A model generated the notes under the pieces. The model was not told the DNA's origin, did no database searches, and saw only the letters and a list, made by a program, of their open reading frames with translations. DNA of 5,021 nt from Rhodospirillales bacterium (GTDB lineage: Bacteria > Pseudomonadota > Alphaproteobacteria > SMXQ01), in the NCBI GenBank assembly GCA_024638585.1, contig JAHEKA010000225.1:1-5021 (forward strand). The letters run 5' to 3'. Positions 1 to 5,021 of the stretch are shown here, piece after piece. Made by a program: the position numbers and the translations under genes. Position 1 is the first letter of the stretch, and each line of letters opens with the position of its first letter.

Positions 1-220
1 ATGTTTCAAAGGTCCGCTCGGGATGACGAACGGGATCGTGATCGCCCGGACAGGCCGGGCGATGACGATCTAAGGAGATAGCCCCCGTGTCACGCGCCGG
101 CTTGTCCGGAGCGTGCAGCCGGTGACGGAAGAAACGGCGGTGGCGATCTTGATAGGCCCCCTCATCCCCGCATCACGCCTCAGCTTGTCCGGGGCATCCA
201 GGCGGCCCTCCACGCGAGGA
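1..220. repeat. Intergenic flank with GC-rich repeat elements, no gene seen
   Basis: I see no credible gene here; short frames are brief and biased by the repeats. Three repeat-like pieces are visible. Bases 41-49 and 55-63 form a perfect 9-bp inverted repeat (ATCGCCCGG / CCGGGCGAT) around a 5-base loop, and the word GATGACGA occurs beside it at 22-29 and 61-68. Bases 91-122 and 174-205 are two diverged direct copies of a 32-bp unit (25 of 32 positions identical by eye) centred on CTTGTCCGG. This resembles the small intergenic palindromic or mosaic repeats of alphaproteobacterial genomes (family knowledge). The 41-63 hairpin could also end a gene lying left of the window, but no T-run follows it. 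Confidence 0.5.
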
Positions 221-241
221 AATGGTTAAGCTTTATAAAGC

Positions 242-301
242 GAAAAACGCCTTATTTAAATGTTCGTTTAATTAAAGACGTGCTTAAATAAGGCGTTTTT
301 C
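242..301 (-). terminator. Perfect 18-bp inverted repeat, likely intrinsic terminator of tenA
   Basis: Bases 242-259 and 284-301 are perfect reverse complements of 18 bp with a 24-base loop. The right arm ends inside the tenA stop codon (300-302). In the leftward transcript the hairpin starts with a run of A, passes a GGCG/CGCC core, and its 3' arm ends in five U residues, followed by more U-rich sequence. The arms have A-runs and T-runs at both ends, so the element could stop transcription in both directions. The loop contains a further 10-bp palindrome (TTTAATTAAA, 267-276), and another 12-bp palindrome lies just outside at 230-241. The A+T richness contrasts sharply with both flanks. A small mobile or regulatory palindrome cannot be excluded. 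Confidence 0.75.
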
Positions 302-971
302 ACGCCGGGGCCGGCCAGGTCTCCAGCTTGTAGGCCGAATCCCAGAACATCCACTCGTATTGGGTGGACAGCACGAAGGCCCCCCGCATGGCCGCGCGCT
401 CTGCCGCGCCCGCCGCCTCCGCAGTCTGGTCGGTAATACGGATCACGCATCTGACCTGATCGCCGAAGGCGTCGTCGGAATAGGTCTCGACCCAGGCGGC
501 GAACGGGTTGTCGGGCGCGCTTTCCTTGGCGATCGCCAGCCCCACGTCCCAATAGATCCAGAAACACGGCAGGATGGCGGCGGCAAGTTCCGCGTAACTG
601 CCGGTGTGCGCCGTCGCCAGCAGGAAATTGGTATAGGCGGTGCAGGTGGGTGATTTTTCGGCCTTTGCGGCGTCTTGCGGCGTGATGGCGAACTTCTCGA
701 AGAAACCCGCGTGCAGCGCACGCTCCACGACGATGGCCTCTTCCGCCGCGGCGGCGAAGAAGCAACGCGCGTCGCTGTCGGGCGCCTTGGCGGCGGCGGC
801 GGCCAGCGCGCGCGAATAATCGTCGAGATACAGCGCATCCTGGATCATGTAGAAGCGGAAACGCTCTTGGGCGAGGGTTCCCGCCGCCAGCTCGCGGTTG
901 AAGGGCAGTGCGCCGATTGCCGCCCGCAGATCCGCCGTCTCCGCCCAAACCTGTTCACAGAATGTCGCCAC
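300..971 (-). CDS. tenA: TenA family aminopyrimidine aminohydrolase / thiaminase II
   Basis: A 223-residue cytoplasmic protein, the usual TenA length, with an all-helical fold expected. TenA hydrolyses 4-amino-5-aminomethyl-2-methylpyrimidine to HMP for thiamine salvage, and can also cleave thiamine (family knowledge). Every active-site position known from B. subtilis TenA is present with an offset of one: D45, Y48, Y113, C136, Y140, Y164 and E206. C136 lies in LPCFWIYWDVG and E206 in TQYEWMFWDSAY. The Cys nucleophile puts it in the TenA_C class rather than the Cys-less TenA_E class. The start is GTG (969-971) with a good Shine-Dalgarno sequence upstream. Alanine runs at 57-61 and 73-76 come from GCC/GCG-rich codons. 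No other thiamine genes (thiE, thiD, thiM) and no recognisable TPP riboswitch lie nearby. It is transcribed away from the decarboxylase-like gene. The family call is firm; the exact substrate is inferred. Confidence 0.93.
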   Translation of the reverse strand: MATFCEQVWAETADLRAAIGALPFNRELAAGTLAQERFRFYMIQDALYLDDYSRALAAAAAKAPDSDARCFFAAAAEEAIVVERALHAGFFEKFAITPQDAAKAEKSPTCTAYTNFLLATAHTGSYAELAAAILPCFWIYWDVGLAIAKESAPDNPFAAWVETYSDDAFGDQVRCVIRITDQTAEAAGAAERAAMRGAFVLSTQYEWMFWDSAYKLETWPAPA

Positions 972-1126
972 GATCCCCTCCGCCGGTGATATGCCGCCTT
1001 ACCCGGTCAATCTAACATTACGCCACCGCCTTTGCCCAAGGAACACATCAGCCCCGCGTTGATCTCGGCTCCTGCCCGTGCCAATTTGGGGCTAAGAACA
1101 AGAACCAGGGACAGGAACGGCCGGAC
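972..1126. promoter_or_regulatory. Divergent promoter region between tenA and the decarboxylase-like gene
   Basis: The two genes run away from each other across 155 bases, so both must be transcribed from here or from inside the opposite gene. No strong sigma-70 promoter is visible. The best rightward candidate is TTGATC (1059-1064), a 17-base spacer and CAATTT (1082-1087), whose -10 match is poor. Leftward, TTGACC lies at 1005-1010 on the minus strand without a convincing -10 at the right distance. I found no TPP riboswitch core and no clear operator palindrome. The ATG at 1127 has only a weak, distant AGGA (1113-1116). Confidence 0.4.
975..981 (-). promoter_or_regulatory. Ribosome binding site of tenA
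   Basis: On the minus strand GGAGGGG precedes the GTG start; the GGAG core lies six bases from it. This supports GTG at 969-971 as the real start, although it is not ATG. Confidence 0.7.
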
Positions 1127-2116
1127 ATGCCGAAGGACTCCGAGGTGGCGCTGAGATTCGCCTGCGGTTTGTACGACCGCATGCTGCCGCTCTACACCGG
1201 GCAGGTCAGGCCGCAGGGAATCGATCTCGATTTCATCATCAGCCAGGATCCCCGCACCCTGTTCGATCACATGTCGGGGCCCGATCCCTATGACGTGGCG
1301 GAGATGTCGGCCTCCGAATTCGTCGCGCGCTATGACGCCGGGCGCTGCCCCTTCGTCGCCCTCCCGGTCTTTCCCTCCCGCGTGTTCCGCCACGGCTTCA
1401 TCACCATCAACCGCAATGCCGGCATCCGGACGCCGAAGGACCTGGAGGGCAAGCGCATCGGCACCCAGATCTATACCCAGACCGCCTCGGTCTGGACGCG
1501 CGGCATGCTGGCCCATGACTACGGCGTCGATCTCTCCACCATCCACTGGGTTCAGGGCAACCTGGACACGCCGGGCCGCCACACCGGGGCGGAGATCATG
1601 CCGCTTTTGCACCCGGTGCGGATGGAGGACAACACGTCGGACAAGTCCCTCGCCCAACTCCTGGAGGACGGCGAGATCGACGCCCTAGTAACGCCGATGC
1701 TGCCCCGGTCGCTCGCCAGCCATCCCGATGTCGTGCGCCTGTTTCCCGATTTTCCCGCGGTGGAACTGGATTATTACAAGCGCACGCGGATCTTCCCGAT
1801 CATGCACCTGGTGGTGATCCGCCGCGACGTTTTTGAAGCCCACCCGTTTGTCGCCAAGAGCCTCTATGGCGCCTTCGAGGACGCCAAAGCCAAGGCTATC
1901 GCCCGTCTCCGCAGCCGCAGTGGGACGCTGCCCTACATGCTGCCGTGGATGAAGGCGGAGGCGGAGACCCTCTTCGGCGCCTTCGGCGATGACCCCTGGC
2001 CTTATGGCGTCGAGCCCAACCGCACGACGCTGGAGGCCTTCCTCGCCTACCTGACCGAGCAGGACATGATCAAGGCGCCGATCCCGATCGAAGACCTGTT
2101 CGTCGGGGTGGATTAG
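1127..2116 (+). CDS. NMT1/THI5-fold protein, 4,5-dihydroxyphthalate decarboxylase-like
   Basis: A 329-residue protein matching the length and landmark motifs I recall for the 4,5-dihydroxyphthalate decarboxylase (Pht5) family: YTGQVRPQGIDLDF (23-36), EMSASEF (59-65), FPSRVFRHG (82-90), DLEGKRIG (105-112), LAQLLEDGEIDAL (175-187), YYKRTRIFPIMH (216-227) and DPWPYGVEPNR (289-299). In phthalate degraders the founding enzyme turns 4,5-dihydroxyphthalate into protocatechuate; most homologues are uncharacterised. The fold is that of periplasmic binding proteins, so annotators often call such proteins ABC transporter substrate-binding proteins. Here the N-terminus (MPKDSEVALRF) is no signal peptide, and no permease or ATPase gene is nearby, so a cytoplasmic enzyme is more likely. 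It ends two bases before the flavin hydroxylase start, so the two are almost certainly one transcript. The ATG has a weak ribosome-binding site. Family call confident; substrate unknown. Confidence 0.85.
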   Translation: MPKDSEVALRFACGLYDRMLPLYTGQVRPQGIDLDFIISQDPRTLFDHMSGPDPYDVAEMSASEFVARYDAGRCPFVALPVFPSRVFRHGFITINRNAGIRTPKDLEGKRIGTQIYTQTASVWTRGMLAHDYGVDLSTIHWVQGNLDTPGRHTGAEIMPLLHPVRMEDNTSDKSLAQLLEDGEIDALVTPMLPRSLASHPDVVRLFPDFPAVELDYYKRTRIFPIMHLVVIRRDVFEAHPFVAKSLYGAFEDAKAKAIARLRSRSGTLPYMLPWMKAEAETLFGAFGDDPWPYGVEPNRTTLEAFLAYLTEQDMIKAPIPIEDLFVGVD

Positions 2117-2118
2117 GG

Positions 2119-3729
2119 ATGGCGCCGTCAATGCCCCAGATTCCCGTCCTGATCGCCGGCGCCGGGCCGGTGGGTTTGGGCCTGGCGGCCGAGCTCGGGC
2201 GGCTCGCCATCCCCTGCCTGCTGGTGGAAAAGCGCGACGGGAGCGTCCCGGTGCCGAAGATGAGCCAGGTGAGCGCGCGCAACATGGAGTTCTGCCGCCG
2301 CTGGGGCATCGCCGATTCGGTGCGGGCCGCGGGCTGGCCCGCAGACTATCCCGGCGACATCGTCTACCAGCGAAACTTCTCAGGACCCGAGCTGGCCCGG
2401 CTTGAGATCCCCGCCTACGCCGCGCGCGACCGCCAGCCCTTCACCCCGGAAAGCCCCTGTCACTGCCCGCAGATCTTCTTCGATCCGATCCTGGCCGACC
2501 ACGTCAAGACGCTCGCCCCGGTGACGTTGCGATACAACACCGGGCTCGACAGCTTCACCCAGGGGCCCGACGGCGTCCGCGCCGTCCTTCGCGACAGCGT
2601 GAGCGGCGAAAGTCAAGAGATCTGGGCCGGCTACCTGGTCGGCTGCGACGGGCCGGGCGGCATGGTGCGCGCCGCCCTCGGGATCGACCTCGGCGGCCTC
2701 GGCGTCTTCGCCCATTCCATCAACATCTTCTTCCGCTCAAAGGAGATGATCGGCCTCCACGACAAGGGCATCGCGCGGTTTCACCGCTCCATCGACGAGA
2801 CCGGGGCCTGGTCGGAGATGATCGCCATCGACGGCCACGGCCTCTACCGGCTTTCGGTCTATGACGACGCCGAGGGCAACACCGATGCCGAAGACACGCT
2901 CCGGCGGCTGTTCGGCGGCGATTTCCCCCACGAGATCATCGACGTGACCCATTGGGAGCGGCGCGATTTCGTCGCCGAGACCTACCGCGTCGGCCGGGTG
3001 TTCATCGCCGGCGATGCGGCGCATCAATGCTCGCCCACCGGCGGCTACGGCATGCATACGGGGCTGGAAGAGGCCATGAACCTCGCCTGGAAGCTCGCCG
3101 CCGTCACCGAGGGCTGGGGCGGAGAGGAGTTGCTTGGGTCCTATGAGGCCGAGCGCCGCCCGGTAGCCCGGCGCAACGTGACGCTGGCCACCCGGTCCTA
3201 TGACGCGCTGACCTCCATCCCGGCGATCAGCGCCGAGGAAGCGGCGCGCTGCGCTGCGGGGGAGATCGGCCCCAACGTGACGGCGCTCCGCGAATCGGTG
3301 CGCGCCTTCGCCGGCAGCGATTTTCACAAGTTCCAATACGCCTACGAAGAAACGCCGGTCTGCATCCCCGACGGCACCGCGGCCCCGCCCGAAGGGGGGC
3401 TTGAATTCGTGCCCTCGGCCCGGCCCGGCACCCGCGCGCCCCATGCCTGGCTCGCCGATGGCCGCTCGACCCTCGACCTGTTCGGCGACGGCTTCACCTG
3501 TCTGCGCCTCGGCGAAGACGCCCCTGAGAGCACGACCTTGGAACGCGCGGCGGCGGCGGCAGGTGTCCCCCTGACAGTGACCGCCCTCTCCGAGGCCGCC
3601 GTGGCGGAAATGTATGAGATGCCGCTCTGCCTGGTGCGCCCGGACGGGCACGTTGCCTGGCGCGCAAGCGAAGCACCCGATGACGCCGCCGCCCGGTCCA
3701 TCATCGACCGCGTCCGGGGCGCTGCCTGA
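2119..3729 (+). CDS. FAD-dependent group A aromatic hydroxylase (FAD_binding_3 family)
   Basis: A 536-residue single-component flavoprotein monooxygenase of the PHBH/MhpA/TfdB type, expected to hydroxylate an aromatic ring with NAD(P)H and O2. The N-terminal Rossmann motif is GAGPVG (14-19), with acidic E37 ending the second strand to bind the FAD ribose. SARNMEF (52-58) is the usual segment after it. The DG motif is GCDGPGGMVR (175-184) and the GD motif is GDAAHQCSPTGGYGMHTG (298-315), followed by EEAMNLAWKL. From about residue 440 comes the thioredoxin-like C-terminal domain of this subfamily, with LVRPDGHVAWR near the end. There is no signal peptide; the protein should be cytoplasmic. The start is two bases after the upstream stop, with GGGGTGG (2105-2111) as a possible ribosome-binding site inside the preceding gene; ATG at 2131 (residue 5) is an alternative start. 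The substrate cannot be read from sequence. A decarboxylase-like partner suggests an aromatic carboxylic acid route. Confidence 0.93.
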   Translation: MAPSMPQIPVLIAGAGPVGLGLAAELGRLAIPCLLVEKRDGSVPVPKMSQVSARNMEFCRRWGIADSVRAAGWPADYPGDIVYQRNFSGPELARLEIPAYAARDRQPFTPESPCHCPQIFFDPILADHVKTLAPVTLRYNTGLDSFTQGPDGVRAVLRDSVSGESQEIWAGYLVGCDGPGGMVRAALGIDLGGLGVFAHSINIFFRSKEMIGLHDKGIARFHRSIDETGAWSEMIAIDGHGLYRLSVYDDAEGNTDAEDTLRRLFGGDFPHEIIDVTHWERRDFVAETYRVGRVFIAGDAAHQCSPTGGYGMHTGLEEAMNLAWKLAAVTEGWGGEELLGSYEAERRPVARRNVTLATRSYDALTSIPAISAEEAARCAAGEIGPNVTALRESVRAFAGSDFHKFQYAYEETPVCIPDGTAAPPEGGLEFVPSARPGTRAPHAWLADGRSTLDLFGDGFTCLRLGEDAPESTTLERAAAAAGVPLTVTALSEAAVAEMYEMPLCLVRPDGHVAWRASEAPDDAAARSIIDRVRGAA

Positions 3730-3730
3730 G

Positions 3731-3773
3731 GCGCCGGAAACAGGTTCGCGCGCGCTTCCGCCCGACCCGGCGC
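3731..3773 (+). terminator. Weak hairpin after the hydroxylase gene
   Basis: Bases 3731-3737 (GCGCCGG) and 3767-3773 (CCGGCGC) are perfect complements with a 29-base loop that itself contains a GC alternation. No T-run follows, so it is not a convincing intrinsic terminator. It could act as a Rho-dependent pause, an mRNA 3' stabiliser, or simply be chance in GC-rich DNA. Confidence 0.2.
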
Positions 3774-3843
3774 TGTGGCATAGTTGGAAAAAACCGCGTT
3801 CCTCGGACATGCGCGCCCGGCATCGGTTGCGCGCCCAGCGGAT

Positions 3844-3850
3844 GGGAGGA
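3844..3850 (+). promoter_or_regulatory. Strong ribosome binding site of the propeller gene
   Basis: GGGAGGA lies seven bases before the ATG at 3858. It is the best Shine-Dalgarno sequence in the window and fixes this start. It also suggests the gene is translated independently, not by coupling to the hydroxylase 128 bases upstream. Within that gap a CATAGT (3779-3784) could be a -10 element, but its -35 is poor. Confidence 0.8.
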
Positions 3851-3857
3851 AACCATC

Positions 3858-4901
3858 ATGGACACAATTGCTTATCTCGGCACCGAACAAGGCGTCATCA
3901 CCGCCAAGAGCGCCGACGGCCACGCCTGGGAAATCGCCGAGCAGGGCCTGAACGCCTGGGCCATTCCGGAAATCGCCATCGCGCCGGACCAGCCCAACAA
4001 GATCTATGCCGGGACCCGCGGCGACGGCGTCTGGGTCAGCGAGGACTTCGGCAAGTCGTGGAAGAAGCCGTGCTACGGCAAGCGCGGGCCGGGCAAGGTG
4101 CGCTGCGTCACCATCGACCCCCATGAGCCCAAGCGCATCTATGCGGGCTGCGAGCCCATCGACCTGTTCGTGAGCGAGGACGAGGGCGCCAGTTGGGAGC
4201 GCTTCAAGAACATCTGGGACCTCCCGTTCGTGTCCACCATTCCCTACCCCGTCGCCACCGTCGAGCCGCACCTGCGCGACCTCGTCATCGACCCGCGCGA
4301 CCCGGACGTCCTCTACGCCGCGCTGCAGGTCGGCTACATGCTGAAAAGCACCGACCGGGGCAAGAGCTGGCGGCTGCTGGACGAGAACATCGATTGCGAC
4401 GTCCATACCATCGCCGTCAATCCCGCGACCCCGGACCGGCTGTTGATCGCGACCGGGGGCAACGGCTACCGCGCCGGCGACGCACCGGGCCGGGCGCTCT
4501 ATCTCAGCGAGGACGCGGGCGAGACCTGGCAGCCCACGGCGATGAACTTCGAGAACGAGTATTCCGTGCCCGTCACCATCGACCCCCACGATCCGGCCCG
4601 GGTCTATTCAGCCCTTGGCAGGGGCGCGCCGGGCGGCTGGCGCAAGCGCGAGACCGGCGCGGAATCGACGGTGATCCGCTCGCTGGACGGGGGGCGGACC
4701 TGGGAGGAAAGCGCGGGCGGCATCGCGCGCGCCGATTTCCCCGAAGCCATCGTCGCCGACGCGGAGACCGACGGCCGCCTCTATGCCGCCAGCCGCAACG
4801 GCTCATTCTACGGCAGCCAGGACGCGGGCGAGACCTGGGAGACGGTTCCCCTCAGTCTCAAGGTGCGGGACCTGCGCAGCCTGGTCATGGCCAACGCGTA
4901 A
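3858..4901 (+). CDS. Asp-box (BNR-like) beta-propeller protein of unknown function
   Basis: A 347-residue protein built from repeats. Six clear Asp-boxes of the form SxDxGxSW or SxDxGxTW start at residues 61, 106, 164, 217, 275 and 320, and a degenerate one (SADGHAW) at 18. Most blades also carry an IDPxxPxxIYA-like strand, at 86-97, 144-155, 241-252 and more loosely at 41-52, 187-198 and 300-311. Box spacing is 43-58 residues, which fits seven blades. The C-terminal RDLRSLVMA resembles the strand preceding IDP in other blades, so it may close the ring with the N-terminal strands. There is no signal peptide or membrane segment, unlike secreted sialidases and sortilin-type propellers; it should be cytoplasmic. 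Catalytic sialidase residues are not evident, so a sialidase label would be misleading. It follows the hydroxylase in the same direction and may serve the same pathway, but no function can be assigned. Confidence 0.9.
   Translation: MDTIAYLGTEQGVITAKSADGHAWEIAEQGLNAWAIPEIAIAPDQPNKIYAGTRGDGVWVSEDFGKSWKKPCYGKRGPGKVRCVTIDPHEPKRIYAGCEPIDLFVSEDEGASWERFKNIWDLPFVSTIPYPVATVEPHLRDLVIDPRDPDVLYAALQVGYMLKSTDRGKSWRLLDENIDCDVHTIAVNPATPDRLLIATGGNGYRAGDAPGRALYLSEDAGETWQPTAMNFENEYSVPVTIDPHDPARVYSALGRGAPGGWRKRETGAESTVIRSLDGGRTWEESAGGIARADFPEAIVADAETDGRLYAASRNGSFYGSQDAGETWETVPLSLKVRDLRSLVMANA
4510..4529 (+). repeat. Exact 20-bp direct repeat, copy 1 (Asp-box)
   Basis: Bases 4510-4529 are identical to 4819-4838. 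Both encode the DAGETW core of an Asp-box in the propeller gene, at the boxes starting at residues 217 and 320. Confidence 0.85.
4819..4838 (+). repeat. Exact 20-bp direct repeat, copy 2 (Asp-box)
   Basis: Second copy of the element at 4510-4529, in the last Asp-box. Sequence on both sides differs at once. A separate 18-bp identity (4106-4123 and 4571-4588) covers the VTIDPH strand of two other blades. Confidence 0.85.
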
Positions 4902-4940
4902 AGTCCGCGGGCAGCGGCCCGCACCTGCCGTCGCGCGAAA

Positions 4941-4981
4941 CAACGAGGGCCGGCTTGGAAAAACCCAGGCCGGCCCCGTTG
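4941..4981. terminator. Strong hairpin between converging genes, likely bidirectional terminator
   Basis: Bases 4947-4958 pair with 4965-4976 (12 bp with one G-T pair) around a six-base A-rich loop. The stem extends outward by five more pairs (4941-4945 with 4977-4981) past a single bulged A at 4946. Rightward the stem is followed by the imperfect T-rich CGTTCTCTC; leftward the transcript leaves the stem with GTTGTTTC-like sequence. It sits 39 bases after the propeller stop and just past the stop of a probable converging gene, as expected for a shared terminator. A smaller hairpin (4907-4912 with 4917-4922) directly follows the propeller stop. Confidence 0.65.
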
Positions 4982-4996
4982 CGTTCTCTCAGGCCG

Positions 4997-5021
4997 CTAC
5001 TTGGCGCACTTGATGGTGCCG
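4997..5021 (-). CDS. Possible C-terminal end of a converging gene (partial)
   Basis: Read on the minus strand, the last bases give GTIKCAK followed by a TAG stop (4997-4999). The gene would extend beyond the right edge. Support is indirect: the stop lies right beside a strong hairpin that suits convergent genes, and the codons are GC-ending like the rest. Seven residues are too few to name a family; a lysine-rich tail with a Cys near the end would fit a secreted binding protein but that is a guess. Confidence 0.35.

Noticed and set aside
1..81. Short plus-strand frame starting with ATG at base 1 (26 residues)
   Set aside because: Its Asp/Arg-rich product comes from the GATGACGA and CGGGAT repeat words and the hairpin; no ribosome-binding site can be seen.
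73..123. AAGGAGA followed by a GTG and a 12-codon frame (leader peptide?)
   Set aside because: The frame overlaps a repeat unit whose diverged copy does not preserve it, and no gene follows on that strand.
268..948. Open frame on the minus strand (226 residues) almost coextensive with tenA
   Set aside because: It is in another frame of the same strand as tenA and is Arg/Gly-rich; the overlapping frame encodes TenA with every catalytic residue.
972..1126. TPP riboswitch in front of tenA
   Set aside because: TenA genes are often thiamine-regulated, so I looked on both strands, but the conserved CUGAGA core and its partner elements are missing; GGCTAAGA at 1089-1096 is on the wrong strand and lacks the rest.
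1127..2116. ThiY-type periplasmic pyrimidine-binding protein of an ABC transporter
   Set aside because: The fold would fit, but there is no signal peptide, no permease or ATPase gene, and the conserved segments match the dihydroxyphthalate decarboxylase branch better.
2737..3810. Long open frame on the minus strand (357 residues) across the hydroxylase gene
   Set aside because: It is antisense to a firmly identified flavoprotein, has a low-complexity Gly/Ala/Arg-rich composition and no family motifs. GC-rich codon bias keeps such frames open.
3614..4126. Plus-strand open frame (170 residues) bridging the hydroxylase end and the propeller start
   Set aside because: It is out of frame with both neighbours, Arg/Pro/His-rich, and the strong ribosome-binding site serves the ATG at 3858 instead.
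3342..4589. Long open frame on the minus strand (415 residues) spanning the end of the hydroxylase, the gap and the propeller gene
   Set aside because: It overlaps two real genes antisense and reads as Val/Asp/Gly-rich shadow sequence without recognisable domains.
3858..4901. Sialidase (exo-alpha-sialidase) annotation from Asp-boxes
   Set aside because: Asp-boxes are structural. The Arg triad and other catalytic residues of sialidases are not recognisable and there is no secretion signal.

Overview
The window comes from a GC-rich bacterium, most likely an alphaproteobacterium. The genes strongly favour G or C at third codon positions, many antisense frames stay open as a result, and the left flank carries G+C-rich intergenic repeats with a 'CTTGTCCGG' core, a style common in Rhizobiales and Rhodospirillales. 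No lineage can be fixed from this alone. Nothing points to a plasmid, phage, transposon or CRISPR array.

Layout. Bases 1-220 are non-coding and repeat-rich. Bases 221-301 are a sharply A+T-rich island holding a perfect 18-bp inverted repeat, which overlaps the stop codon of the leftward gene and probably terminates it. Bases 300-971 (minus) encode a TenA-type aminopyrimidine aminohydrolase (thiaminase II) with all the catalytic residues known from Bacillus subtilis TenA. A 155-bp divergent promoter region follows. Rightward lies a tight pair: an NMT1/THI5-fold protein of the 4,5-dihydroxyphthalate decarboxylase-like family (1127-2116) and, two bases after its stop, a group A FAD-dependent aromatic hydroxylase (2119-3729). 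After a 128-bp gap comes a cytoplasmic protein with six good and one degenerate Asp-box (3858-4901), best read as a seven-bladed beta-propeller of unknown function. The window ends with a strong hairpin, probably a bidirectional terminator, and what looks like the last codons of a converging minus-strand gene.

How they fit together. The decarboxylase-like protein and the FAD hydroxylase are almost certainly co-transcribed and suggest ring hydroxylation plus decarboxylation of a (hydroxy)aromatic or heteroaromatic acid. The propeller lies downstream in the same direction, but its own strong ribosome-binding site and the 128-bp gap leave open whether it belongs to the same operon. TenA points to pyrimidine or thiamine-breakdown chemistry. 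Its divergent position next to an NMT1/THI5-fold protein is suggestive, because that fold also includes thiamine-precursor binders, but a joint pathway is only inferred. No complete new defence or mobile system is visible. The most interesting points are the possible uncharacterised catabolic pair, the cytoplasmic Asp-box propeller, and the stop-overlapping palindrome.
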